NCBI GenBank assembly: GCA_963728965.1
Contig: CAVSMH010000006.1
Coordinates: 1,984,001 to 2,048,000, forward strand
Direction of reading: 5' to 3'
Source: DASQZT01 sp963728965
Lineage (GTDB): Bacteria; Acidobacteriota; Terriglobia; Bryobacterales; Bryobacteraceae
DNA length: 64,000 nt
The stretch's first letter is position 1. Each line of letters opens with the position of its first letter. Under the pieces are notes generated by a model. The model was not told the origin of the DNA. It searched no databases and worked only from the letters and a program-made list of their open reading frames with translations. Positions 56,343 through 64,000 of the stretch are shown one piece after another. A program made the translations under genes and the position numbers.

Positions 56343-57974
56343 TTACTCAACGCCGATGCGCCTGCCAAGATTCTGGAACCGCGAGTCAGCTCGCAGGGGA
56401 CCGAACAAGTCATTCGCGGAGACGGCGCCGGGCGGACCTGGAATGTGGTCCCACGGCAACCAACTGAATCGCGATTGGTAGGCCTTTTCCAGCCAGCGGA
56501 AGGCCTCGTCGTTGTCGCCCAACTCCGTGTAAATCGCCGCGAGACCCCACTGACCCATCGGCGAAGGTTTCGTGGCTATTTCAGACGCCATTTTACGCGC
56601 CTGGCCTTTCTGCCCCAGCCGCGCGTAGGTCCGCGCCAGTGCCCATCTCCACGCCGGGTCGGCGGCAGCGGCCTTCTGATGGGCTGCCAGCGCCTCCCGG
56701 TCCATCTTCTTGTCTAGATGGATAGATCCTTCGAGCGCCAGCGCCTGAGCGAAATTAGGATCCAACTCGAGTGCTTTGTGCGCCTCGGCGAACGCAGCAT
56801 CCATGTCGCCCTGGCGCAGGTATTGCCATCCAAGATCGTTGGGGAAAATGGGCACCAGCGGTTCCAGATCCTCGGCGCGTCTCATCTCCGCCAGGCCTTC
56901 TTTGCCACGGCCGGCGAGCAGCAGATACCACGAATGGGCCCGGCGCGCCTCGGCGAGATTGGGGTTGAGTTCCAGGGCGCGCTGCAAGTGCCGCCCGCCG
57001 GCCGTAAAGTCCCAGTCGTAGTAGAGTTCCACCATACCCAATGCGGCATACGCCTCCGGAACCGGTCCACCAAGCTCTAATGATTTGCGAGCGGCCGCCT
57101 TGGCCCGGGCGAACTCGTCAGGAAGCCCATCGTGAGCCATAATGGCATACCCGAGCCCCAGTGCCGCATAGGCGGACGCGTCGGCCGGGTCTTTCTCAAT
57201 AGCCTGCTGGAGGTAGGAGATCCCTTGCGAAAACCCTAGCGGCGTGAACTTATTCAGGTGGAACATCCCTTTTAGATAGGCCTCATAAGCCTCCGGCTTT
57301 ACTGAGCGCCTGCCCGCAAGGCGGGCTTTCTGTTCCGGTGTGATGGCCACATGGATTTCCCTGGCGATCGCCAGTGCCAGTTCGCTCTGCATGCGCAGCA
57401 CGTCCTGCAAATCGCGCTCATAGGTTCTACTCCATAAGTGCATATCCGTGGAGGCCTCGATAAGCTGGGCAACCACCCGCACCCGGGAACCTGAGCGTAG
57501 CACGGAGCCTTCCAGCAGCGCATCCACCTTGAGCCGGCTGGCAATCTCCGATGACGATTTCCGGCTTCCCTTGTAAGTCATGGCGGAGGTACGTGAGATT
57601 ACACGCATGCCCCCGAGTTCGGCCAAATCCGAAGTCAATGTCTCGGTCATCCCGTCGGCAAAATATTCCTGTGCGGAATCCCCCGACAGATTGACCATGG
57701 GCAGCACGGCTATGGACCGAATACGCGCGGCCCCGCCGGAAGACGCTCCCCACCTCCAGGTAATGCCCGCCGCGGCAACTGCCAGTCCAGAGATCACCGC
57801 CACCAAGGCCCAGCGCAACCGGTTCGACCTTCGGCCACCTTCTTTCTTCAGGCTCTCCAGTGCGGTCTTCAGCTCTTCCGCGGTCTGGAATCGATTCGAC
57901 GGATCGCGTTCGACGCAACGGGTGACAATTCGTTCTACTGCTTTGGGCAGGTTCACCGGTTTGGGCAGGTTCAC
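56343..57974 (-). CDS. C-terminal part (kinase end, membrane helix, TolB/CadC-like and TPRs) of an amber-split kinase gene
   Basis: This open frame continues in the same register the frame that stops at 57978-57980, so both were once one gene; a GTG at 57974 or a downstream start could serve if translated alone. It begins with the end of the kinase domain (AVERIVTRCVERDPSNRFQTAEELKTALESL, subdomain XI). Then come a membrane helix (RWALVAVISGLAVAAAGITW, ~53-72), the adenylate-cyclase-associated TPR N-domain (IAVLPMVNLSGDSAQEYFADGMTETL) and about six TPRs to residue ~500. The complete protein would be a one-piece regulator with outward TPRs. See the finding on the in-frame TAG. Confidence 0.8.
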   Translation of the reverse strand: MNLPKPVNLPKAVERIVTRCVERDPSNRFQTAEELKTALESLKKEGGRRSNRLRWALVAVISGLAVAAAGITWRWGASSGGAARIRSIAVLPMVNLSGDSAQEYFADGMTETLTSDLAELGGMRVISRTSAMTYKGSRKSSSEIASRLKVDALLEGSVLRSGSRVRVVAQLIEASTDMHLWSRTYERDLQDVLRMQSELALAIAREIHVAITPEQKARLAGRRSVKPEAYEAYLKGMFHLNKFTPLGFSQGISYLQQAIEKDPADASAYAALGLGYAIMAHDGLPDEFARAKAAARKSLELGGPVPEAYAALGMVELYYDWDFTAGGRHLQRALELNPNLAEARRAHSWYLLLAGRGKEGLAEMRRAEDLEPLVPIFPNDLGWQYLRQGDMDAAFAEAHKALELDPNFAQALALEGSIHLDKKMDREALAAHQKAAAADPAWRWALARTYARLGQKGQARKMASEIATKPSPMGQWGLAAIYTELGDNDEAFRWLEKAYQSRFSWLPWDHIPGPPGAVSANDLFGPLRADSRFQNLGRRIGVE

Positions 57975-57977
57975 CGG
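57942..57977. repeat. Perfect 2 x 18-bp tandem duplication next to an in-frame stop
   Basis: The unit TTTGGGCAGGTTCACCGG occurs at 57942-57959 and again at 57960-57977. On the coding (minus) strand it encodes PVNLPK twice, in frame, and it directly abuts the TAG at 57978-57980. CCGG(T) recurs beyond the stop, hinting at slippage. Confidence 0.9.
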
Positions 57978-58940
57978 CTAGACCGGCGATGTTGAATTCC
58001 CACCGTCCTGGAACATGCGGTGGCCGGCGAGCATTTCATAAAGGACGGTGCCAAATGAGAAGATATCCGAGCGGCCGTCCAGTGTGCCGCGCCGGCTCTG
58101 TTCCGGCGATGCGTAGGATGGAGTGCCGCCACTCGCCGTTCCGCTGTCACCGGCGGCGACGGCGATCCCGAAATCCATCACCTTGGCCGAACCGCCCCGC
58201 GTTACGAACAGGTTGGCTGGTTTGATATCCCGATGTACAATTCCCCGTGCGTGCGCGAACGAAAGTGCCGCAGACACCTGGATCGCAATATCGATCGCCC
58301 GATCGAGCCGCAGCGGCGCCGCTGCGATCAGCCTGTCCAGAGACGTTCCTTCCAGAAACTCCATGACGAGACATAACCGCCCTTCATGCTTCTCGATACC
58401 ATGGAGCGTACAGATGCCGGGGTGATTCAGTGATGCGGCAATGCGCGCTTCGCGTCGCAGGCGCTCCAGAGCAGAGGGGTCGTTGGCGACGTCTTCAGGC
58501 AGGAGCTTCAAAGCAACTGTCCGGCCGAGCCGGACGTCCTCGGCCCGATAGACGATGCCCATGGCGCCACGCCCGGCTTCCTCCAGAACACGAAACCCGG
58601 GGGCTTCGGGCGTTGGGCCGACCGTCTCCACCCGCTCCCGGAACCGATAGCCTCGCCGCGGCACAATTTCGATGAACCGCGGCGCGCCTCCCGCATCGCC
58701 GAGCGCATCGCGAAGTCGCTTCACGGCAGAGTTCACGCTGTGCTCGAACTCGACGACGGTGCCATTGGGCCAGAGGTGTTGGCGAATCTCCTCCCGTCCG
58801 ACCAGCTCGCCAGGGCGCGCGACCAGCATCGCCAGGATCTCGAAGGATTGATCCGGCAACCGAAGCCGGATTCCGCGCTTGCGCAGCTCACGCTTTTCGA
58901 GGTCCAGCTCAAACGCTCCGAACCTGGCGCCTCTAAACAC
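57978..58940 (-). CDS. N-terminal part (winged helix plus Ser/Thr kinase) of an amber-split kinase gene
   Basis: GTG 58940 to TAG 57978 gives 320 residues. Residues ~5-105 are an OmpR/CadC-type winged helix (FGAFELDLEKRELRKRG ... FIEIVPRRGYRFRE). Residues ~117-310 are a Ser/Thr kinase: G-loop AGRGAMGIVYRAED near 123, VALKLLPE lysine near 144, HRDIKPANLFV near 232, MDFGIA near 256, TPSYASPEQ near 277, DIFSFGTVLYEML. The TAG cuts after FQDGGNSTSPV, before subdomains X-XI, so this fragment alone should fold poorly as a kinase. DNA-binding, kinase and TPR parts in one chain are known in Acidobacteriota. Confidence 0.82.
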   Translation of the reverse strand: MFRGARFGAFELDLEKRELRKRGIRLRLPDQSFEILAMLVARPGELVGREEIRQHLWPNGTVVEFEHSVNSAVKRLRDALGDAGGAPRFIEIVPRRGYRFRERVETVGPTPEAPGFRVLEEAGRGAMGIVYRAEDVRLGRTVALKLLPEDVANDPSALERLRREARIAASLNHPGICTLHGIEKHEGRLCLVMEFLEGTSLDRLIAAAPLRLDRAIDIAIQVSAALSFAHARGIVHRDIKPANLFVTRGGSAKVMDFGIAVAAGDSGTASGGTPSYASPEQSRRGTLDGRSDIFSFGTVLYEMLAGHRMFQDGGNSTSPV

Positions 58941-59084
58941 GTTACCGGCCTCAGCATATCACAGATTTACGGGCACTAAATTCTTTAAATATCAGCGGTT
59001 TGACCTGTGACATCGATGTAAGATCCGCTGCATCGCACGCGGACGCCTTCCTATTGGAGGATTGGCCTGGAAGGAGAATCAAAG

Positions 59085-59708
59085 ATGTCACGTCGAATCA
59101 TAGCCAAAACCTCTGTTACTCTAGCCGCGCTGCTCGTTCTGGTCGCGCCTGTCGGCCGGGCCCAGGACAATTGTCAATCGTTCCGGGCCATCCTGCCGAT
59201 GACCTTCGACATCATCGTTGGATGGTATGGACCCGCTTACACCGTCATGGGCACCGAGGTCCTGTTCGGCAAATGGTCCATCGAGCTACCTCCTCAGACA
59301 TCATGCGACTCGGTGTCGTGTCAGGACACCGGTGGCCGGTCCCGTATCGATTTCGGTGGGGGCGGTCTCATGAACCCCGGCGATACCCTGACCATCGAAC
59401 TCCAAACCGCGAAGTATACCCTGCCCGACGGATTCGGCACCTACCGCGCGATGTGGAAGATCGTTGGCGGGACCGGTAGATTCGCACAGGCCTCGGGAAT
59501 GGCCTTCGAGATGGGCCCGTTTGTGGCCTGGCTCGACGAGAAGGACACTCCTCAGGGGCGGTACATTGGTGAAGTCGATGGCAGTATCTGCGGTGTGAAG
59601 CCTCAAATGAACCCTCATTCCCGGTCGTCTGCAAAGCCCGTCACGAGCGTCCCGGCCGCGGCGTTCTCTTTCTATCTGCGGCAGTTCAGTCCGGGAGTAC
59701 GCAAGTAG
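59085..59708 (+). CDS. Secreted protein of unknown function with a GGTG-type beta-barrel motif
   Basis: The 207-residue protein has AAGGAG before the ATG and a signal peptide (RRIIAKTSVTLAALLVLVAP ... GRAQD). KIVGGTGRFAQASG near residue 127 is the turn typical of small exported barrels related to allene-oxide-cyclase or lipocalin-like folds. Four cysteines (in NCQSF, TSCDSVSC and SICGV) may form two disulfides. No catalytic site or partner is recognised. The upstream 144 bp are shared with the divergent kinase gene. Confidence 0.75.
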   Translation: MSRRIIAKTSVTLAALLVLVAPVGRAQDNCQSFRAILPMTFDIIVGWYGPAYTVMGTEVLFGKWSIELPPQTSCDSVSCQDTGGRSRIDFGGGGLMNPGDTLTIELQTAKYTLPDGFGTYRAMWKIVGGTGRFAQASGMAFEMGPFVAWLDEKDTPQGRYIGEVDGSICGVKPQMNPHSRSSAKPVTSVPAAAFSFYLRQFSPGVRK

Positions 59709-60002
59709 ATGCAGCATTCGGTTGCTCGATGGGAAAGAAACCTTTGCAGCCGTCTGCGTAGCGCGGCCCGTTCGTTGTTGCCGGACGTGGCCGCGCCTGA
59801 CCACCGCGGAGAGCGAAGCAAACCGATTATGGTCCAAGGCGGCCATTTCATGATTCAGGTCACAAGTTGCTCACGCGGGAATTGCCGGTTGCCACCAGCA
59901 GTCCCCGACGGCCAAAAAGATGCTCCGCAGGTTGATTCTGATACGCGATCTGCTGTCATCCCCGGAGATGGACGGCCGCGGTGAATTCTTCTGAGCGGTT
60001 TG
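59709..60002. other. 294-bp intergenic stretch, no supported gene
   Basis: It lies between two convergent genes. A 91-codon frame begins directly at the previous stop (59709) without a ribosome binding site or recognisable domain. A second frame ending near 59993 contains KKMLRRLILIRDLLSS but has no upstream start signal. I see no terminator with a T-run. Confidence 0.4.
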
Positions 60003-62429
60003 CTACTCGTCCCGCAGCGCGGTCACCGGATCCACCCGCGCCGCGCGCCGCGCCGGCCAGAAACTGGCGAACAGGCCCGCGGCGAGAAGCAACACCGTAA
60101 CCGCCGCGAATGAATACGGGTCGAACGTAGACACGTTTCGCACCAGCCCGGAAAGCACCTTCACCGATACCAGGCTGGCCCCGAGCCCCACCACGATGCC
60201 CACCGACAGCAACTTTGCCCCCAGCTTCAGCACCATCCCGATGACCTGCGAGAAGCCGGCGCCGAGCGCGATACGGATGCCGATTTCGCGCGTCTGCTGC
60301 GCCACCGCGTGCGAGATCACCCCGTAGATCCCGAACAGCGCCAGCACCAGCCCCAGCCCGGCGAACACGCCGAATAGCAGCAGGTTGAACCGCGGCCGCG
60401 CATAGGCGTTTTCGGCCAGCACCGCTTCCATCGATTTCACTTCCGTAACCGGCTGCACCGGATCGACCGCGTACACTTGCGCCTTCAGCGCTTTTTCCAG
60501 TGTTTCCGCTCGCCCGATCCCCAGGGCAAAAATGCGGTCGGCCCGGTTGATCAGAGTGTGGGCGAGAAACATCTCCGGCCAGATCTCGTTCGAGGTCACG
60601 CGATTGATCGTGTCCCGAACCACGCCCACAATCTGGAAGGAATCGTCATTGAAATGGAAGGACGCGCCCCGCGGCAGCGGGATGCGCACCAGCCGTCCCA
60701 CTGCGCTGCCCTCCGCAAAGTAGCGGCGGACGAATGTCCCGTTGACCACGATGTTGTGGCTTTGGGTATGCACGTCGCCTTCTGTCAGGAATCGGCCCTG
60801 CATCAGCACATGGCCCATTACTTTCAGATAGTCCTCGTCCGTCAGGTGAACCAGCACCGGCCGCGTATCCGCTTGCGCGCTGCCCGGAATTTCCACGCGG
60901 ACCGTCGGCATGTAGACCGGCGGCACACCCCAATTGATGCTCACCGCCGCCACCCCGGGCACGCTCTTCATGCGCCGGAGCACGTCCTCGAAGAAAGCAG
61001 CACGCCGCGCCGGATCGGCATAGCGCTGCTCGGAGAGCGGAACCCGCATGGTGAGAATGCGCTCCGGGTGGAATGCCAGGTTCTGCCCCTGCACCGCCAT
61101 CAACGTGCGGATCATCAGGCTCGCGCCCACCAGCAGCATCAGCGAAAGCGCCACTTCGCCCACCACCAGCACCCCGCGCAGCAGCCGCTGCCGCCGCCCG
61201 CCCGATGAACCGCGGCCGGCTTCTTTGAGCGGCTTCAGGATGTTGCCCCCGGAAAGCTGTAGCGCCGGCGCCAGGCCGAACAGGAACGAGGCCGCCATGG
61301 AAACGGCCAGGGTGAACAGCAGCACCGGCGCGTTCAGCGTGATCTGCGCCTCATCCGGAATGGTATTCGGCGGGACCATGGCGATGATGCCGCGCAGCCC
61401 GCCGGCAGCCAGCACCACGCCCAGCAGCCCCCCTGCCGTGGCCAGCAGCAGGCTCTCGGTCAGCAACTGCCGCACCAGCCGGAACCGCCGCGCACCCAGC
61501 GCCGCGCGCAGCGCGATCTCCCGCCGCCGGTACGCGGCACGCGACAGCAGCAGGTTCGATACGTTCACGCACGCAATCAGCAGCAGCAATCCCACCGCTC
61601 CGAACAGAATCCACAGCGCATCCTGAATCCCGCTGGGGAAACTCTCGGCAAAGTCGAGCATGCGCAGTTTCCACTCTTTCGGAAACGCTTCCGGATTCCG
61701 CCGCTCCATATCCTGGTAAATCGGCTGCAGGCTGGCGATCGCCTGCTCGCGTGTGATGCCCGGCTTCAACCGCCCCAGCAGGTGAACCTGCCGCTCGCCC
61801 TCCACGGTCTGGCCGCGGTGGAACACATCCGGCAGGTAGACATCGGCGCCCCGCCACATGAAGCGCACCGGCATCACGCCGATCACCGTGCGCAGCTTGT
61901 CATTCAGCCTGAGTTTGCGCCCGATCACGCCCGGATCGCCCGCGAACTCCCGCTGCCAAAACCGGTATCCCAGCACGGTCACCGGTTCGGCGCCGTCCGC
62001 CGCATCCGAAGCGAGCGTGCCCCGCCCGATCAGCGGAGATACCCCCATGACGTCGAACGTGTTCATGGTGCAATGATTGCCGCGCAGGCGGCGCGGTTCG
62101 CCCTCGCCCGTCCACGTCACATCCGACCAGGTGGAGGCGATCACGCCCTCGAAAACAGTATTGCGCTCGGCGATGTCCAGGAACTGGTCGATCGGGTAAT
62201 AGCTGCCATTCCCGCCGCGCTGCCCCTGCACCCAGACTGCTATCAGCCGGTCCGGATCCTTGTAAGGGAAGGGATCGAGAATCACCGCGTGGACCACGCT
62301 GTACATGGCCGTGCTGCCGCCAATTCCCAGGGCGAGCGATCCGATCGCAATCGCCGCGAACGACCGGTTTTTCGCCAGGTTGCGCATGCCGAAGCGCACG
62401 TCCGCCACAAACTCTTCCACTGCTCTCAT
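60003..62429 (-). CDS. ADOP-type ABC transporter permease (MacB/FtsX family)
   Basis: The 808-residue protein has two MacB periplasmic-core plus FtsX units. Each half has an N-terminal helix (RSFAAIAIGSLALGIGGSTAMYS near residue 23; LLRGVLVVGEVALSLMLLVGAS near 415), a periplasmic domain and three helices with the FtsX motif (REIALRAALGARRFRLVRQLL near 305; REIGIRIALGAGFSQVIGMVL near 720). This matches the 'acidobacterial duplicated orphan permease' family, encoded without an ATPase next to it, as here. The substrate is unknown; related proteins export peptides or act in envelope stress. AAAGGTGG precedes the ATG. Confidence 0.92.
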   Translation of the reverse strand: MRAVEEFVADVRFGMRNLAKNRSFAAIAIGSLALGIGGSTAMYSVVHAVILDPFPYKDPDRLIAVWVQGQRGGNGSYYPIDQFLDIAERNTVFEGVIASTWSDVTWTGEGEPRRLRGNHCTMNTFDVMGVSPLIGRGTLASDAADGAEPVTVLGYRFWQREFAGDPGVIGRKLRLNDKLRTVIGVMPVRFMWRGADVYLPDVFHRGQTVEGERQVHLLGRLKPGITREQAIASLQPIYQDMERRNPEAFPKEWKLRMLDFAESFPSGIQDALWILFGAVGLLLLIACVNVSNLLLSRAAYRRREIALRAALGARRFRLVRQLLTESLLLATAGGLLGVVLAAGGLRGIIAMVPPNTIPDEAQITLNAPVLLFTLAVSMAASFLFGLAPALQLSGGNILKPLKEAGRGSSGGRRQRLLRGVLVVGEVALSLMLLVGASLMIRTLMAVQGQNLAFHPERILTMRVPLSEQRYADPARRAAFFEDVLRRMKSVPGVAAVSINWGVPPVYMPTVRVEIPGSAQADTRPVLVHLTDEDYLKVMGHVLMQGRFLTEGDVHTQSHNIVVNGTFVRRYFAEGSAVGRLVRIPLPRGASFHFNDDSFQIVGVVRDTINRVTSNEIWPEMFLAHTLINRADRIFALGIGRAETLEKALKAQVYAVDPVQPVTEVKSMEAVLAENAYARPRFNLLLFGVFAGLGLVLALFGIYGVISHAVAQQTREIGIRIALGAGFSQVIGMVLKLGAKLLSVGIVVGLGASLVSVKVLSGLVRNVSTFDPYSFAAVTVLLLAAGLFASFWPARRAARVDPVTALRDE

Positions 62430-62536
62430 GGGGCCACCTTTCCAGTATGGACGCCCGGCGCCCGCGATTCGTTAGCCCTGTCTGATTGCGACGGTGGACC
62501 GTGAAGGTGGGCGCCGCGTCCCACCGCTGATTCGCT

Positions 62537-64000
62537 ATGCTGACCCTTGGAATGTCCCTCGTCCAGAAAGCGCCCGCATTCGGAATTGGCGACGCGGTGA
62601 GGATTGCCCGCGAGCTCTACGCGCTCGATGCCGAAGCCGAGCCGCTGCCCAGCGAACGCGACCAGAATTTCCGGCTCCGCGATGCCTCGGGCTCGCAGTT
62701 TGTCCTGAAGATCGCCAACCCCGAGGAGGCGCTCGAAGTTCTCGACCTGCAAAACCAGGCCATACAGTTTCTGGCTTCTGCGCATACCGGGCTCGAATGG
62801 CCCGGCGTCGTTCCCACCCGCTACGGCAACGCGATCATTCCGGTGGCCGCGGAGGATGGCACGGCGTATTTCGTGCGCCTGCTGAGCTGGGTGGAGGGCG
62901 TGTGCTTTGCCGCGACCTCGCCTCACCGTCCCGAGCTGCTGGTCTCCCTCGGATGGGCGTTGGGGAAAATGGATGCCGCGCTCGCCCGCTTCTCGCACCA
63001 CGCGGCGCGGCGCACCATCTGCTGGGATCTCAGGCAGGCACCCCTGGCACGCCGCCATCTGGAACTCCTGCCGCCCACGCAGCGGAGCCTCGCGGAGCCC
63101 TTCTTCGACGCCTGGGCGGATGTGAACTGGGAGGCGCTGCCCGCCGCCGTGATTCACGGCGATGCCAACGACTACAACGTCCTTGTCGATGAGAGCGGCA
63201 CGCGCGTCCGCACGGTGCTCGATTTCGGCGATATGGTCTACACCGCCAGGGTGTGCGACCTCGCCATCGCGCTGGCTTACGTGATGCTCGATCGGCAGGA
63301 CCCGATCCGGCCGGCGGCCGAAGTGGCGGCCGCCTACCACCAGGAATGTCCGCTTTCCGAACCCGAGATCGACGCCCTCTACACGCTGGCGGCCGCCCGC
63401 CTCGCCATGAGCGTCTGCTACTGCGCACGGCAGGCTCGCGACGCCCCCGCGAACGGCTACTTGAATATTAGCAACCGGCCGGCCTGGGCGCTGCTCGAGC
63501 GGTTGGCCGCTATGCCCGCTGGGTGGCCTCGTGAGGTCTTCCGGCGCGCCTGCCGCGTCACTGCCGCGCGCACTCCCGGCGACCTCTTGGCTTCGCGCCG
63601 CCAGCACCTCGGGCCTTCGCTGAGCATCTCCTATCGGCAGCCGCTGCACATCATTCGGGGCTGGAAGCAGTACCTGTATGATTCCGCCGGCCGCGCCTAT
63701 CTCGATTGCGTCAACAACGTGGCCCACGTGGGGCACTGCCACCCGCGCGTGGTGCGCGCGGCCGCCGGGCAGATGGCCTTGCTCAATACCAACACCCGCT
63801 ATCTGCACGAGGCGCTGGTGGAGTACACCGAGCGGCTGGCGGCCACCCTGCCCGAGCCGTTACGCGTGGTGTACCTGGTTTGCAGCGGGAGCGAAGCCAA
63901 CGAGCTGGCGCTGCGCCTGGCGCGCGCCCACACCGGGAGCCACGCCGTAGTTGCCATGGAGGCCGGCTACCACGGCAACACCAACGCGCTGATCGATATC
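62537..64000 (+). CDS. Phosphotransferase (APH) - class III aminotransferase fusion protein (3' partial)
   Basis: The frame is open from ATG 62537 (or ATG 62552) to the window end, 488 codons visible. The first ~330 residues are an aminoglycoside phosphotransferase/choline-kinase-like domain with LRDASGSQFVLKIANPEE (ATP lysine) near residue 50, the catalytic IHGDANDYNVLVDE near 208 and TVLDFGDMVYTARVCDLA near 228. From about residue 345 a class III PLP-dependent aminotransferase begins (RQHLGPSLSIS, DSAGRAYLDCVNNVAHVGHCHP, CSGSEANELALRLARAHTG). The PLP lysine lies beyond the window. Such fusions are known and suggest phosphorylation of an amino alcohol followed by PLP chemistry (phospho-lyase-like); this is inference. 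Neither start has a good ribosome binding site. Confidence 0.88.
   Translation, partial: MLTLGMSLVQKAPAFGIGDAVRIARELYALDAEAEPLPSERDQNFRLRDASGSQFVLKIANPEEALEVLDLQNQAIQFLASAHTGLEWPGVVPTRYGNAIIPVAAEDGTAYFVRLLSWVEGVCFAATSPHRPELLVSLGWALGKMDAALARFSHHAARRTICWDLRQAPLARRHLELLPPTQRSLAEPFFDAWADVNWEALPAAVIHGDANDYNVLVDESGTRVRTVLDFGDMVYTARVCDLAIALAYVMLDRQDPIRPAAEVAAAYHQECPLSEPEIDALYTLAAARLAMSVCYCARQARDAPANGYLNISNRPAWALLERLAAMPAGWPREVFRRACRVTAARTPGDLLASRRQHLGPSLSISYRQPLHIIRGWKQYLYDSAGRAYLDCVNNVAHVGHCHPRVVRAAAGQMALLNTNTRYLHEALVEYTERLAATLPEPLRVVYLVCSGSEANELALRLARAHTGSHAVVAMEAGYHGNTNALIDI

Noticed and set aside
59709..59984. 91-codon frame starting right at the stop of the secreted GGTG protein
   Set aside because: No ribosome binding site and no recognisable sequence feature; the adjacency of stop and ATG alone is not enough.
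62426..63808. 460-codon open frame antisense to the APH/aminotransferase gene
   Set aside because: The plus frame carries the HGDxNxxN, DFGD and aminotransferase motifs; the minus frame is a composition artefact.

Overview
The window looks like a chromosomal segment of an Acidobacteriota bacterium, most like the Bryobacterales/Solibacter group. The composition is GC-rich. Four secreted proteins end in the 'TIGR03437' C-terminal domain that is abundant in Solibacter. There is an orphan two-module ADOP-type ABC permease, an ECF sigma factor next to a TPR-bearing Ser/Thr kinase, a Tad pilus locus and a class II (B12-dependent) ribonucleotide reductase. I see no rRNA, tRNA, CRISPR array, transposase, integrase or phage block. 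This assignment is inference from gene families; no search was run.

Layout. 1-6.7 kb: the end of a secreted multicopper oxidase with fibronectin repeats, a secreted TIGR03437 protein, a gene-poor stretch and a small zinc-ribbon-like protein. 6.9-13.2 kb, minus strand: zwf-opcA-pgl (oxidative pentose phosphate entry), then nrdJ behind two candidate NrdR boxes. 13.3-21.1 kb: an outer-membrane barrel protein, two large secreted TIGR03437 proteins transcribed divergently, and a TMTC-like membrane TPR protein. 21.2-23.0 kb, minus strand: a Tat-exported Nif3-like protein and a LuxR-type response regulator. 23.5-35.6 kb: a PilZ protein, a GT-C-like membrane protein and a Tad locus (flp, cpaB, cpaC, cpaE, cpaF, tadB, tadC). 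This runs straight into two 31-32 residue paralogous membrane peptides, a small terpene-cyclase-like repeat protein, a Tat-exported DUF362 protein and a 50-residue membrane protein.

35.8-41.4 kb: two secreted proteins with phage-tail-collar-like modules, an ECF sigma factor and a divergent Ser/Thr kinase with TPRs. 41.4-51.7 kb: the rimP-nusA-infB-DUF503-rbfA processing/translation operon runs directly into apbE and hemE-hemH-hemG. 51.7-55.9 kb: a secreted prolyl oligopeptidase flanked by two oxidoreductases that unexpectedly carry signal peptides. 56.0-59.0 kb: a decayed DUF433/DUF5615 toxin-antitoxin pair and a winged-helix/kinase/TPR gene cut by a single in-frame TAG beside an 18-bp tandem duplication. 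59.1-64.0 kb: a secreted GGTG-type protein, the ADOP permease, and the start of a phosphotransferase/class III aminotransferase fusion cut by the window edge.

The best candidates for something undescribed are the twin mini-proteins with the tightly packed genes behind the Tad locus, the collar-protein/ECF/kinase module, and the amber-split kinase gene.
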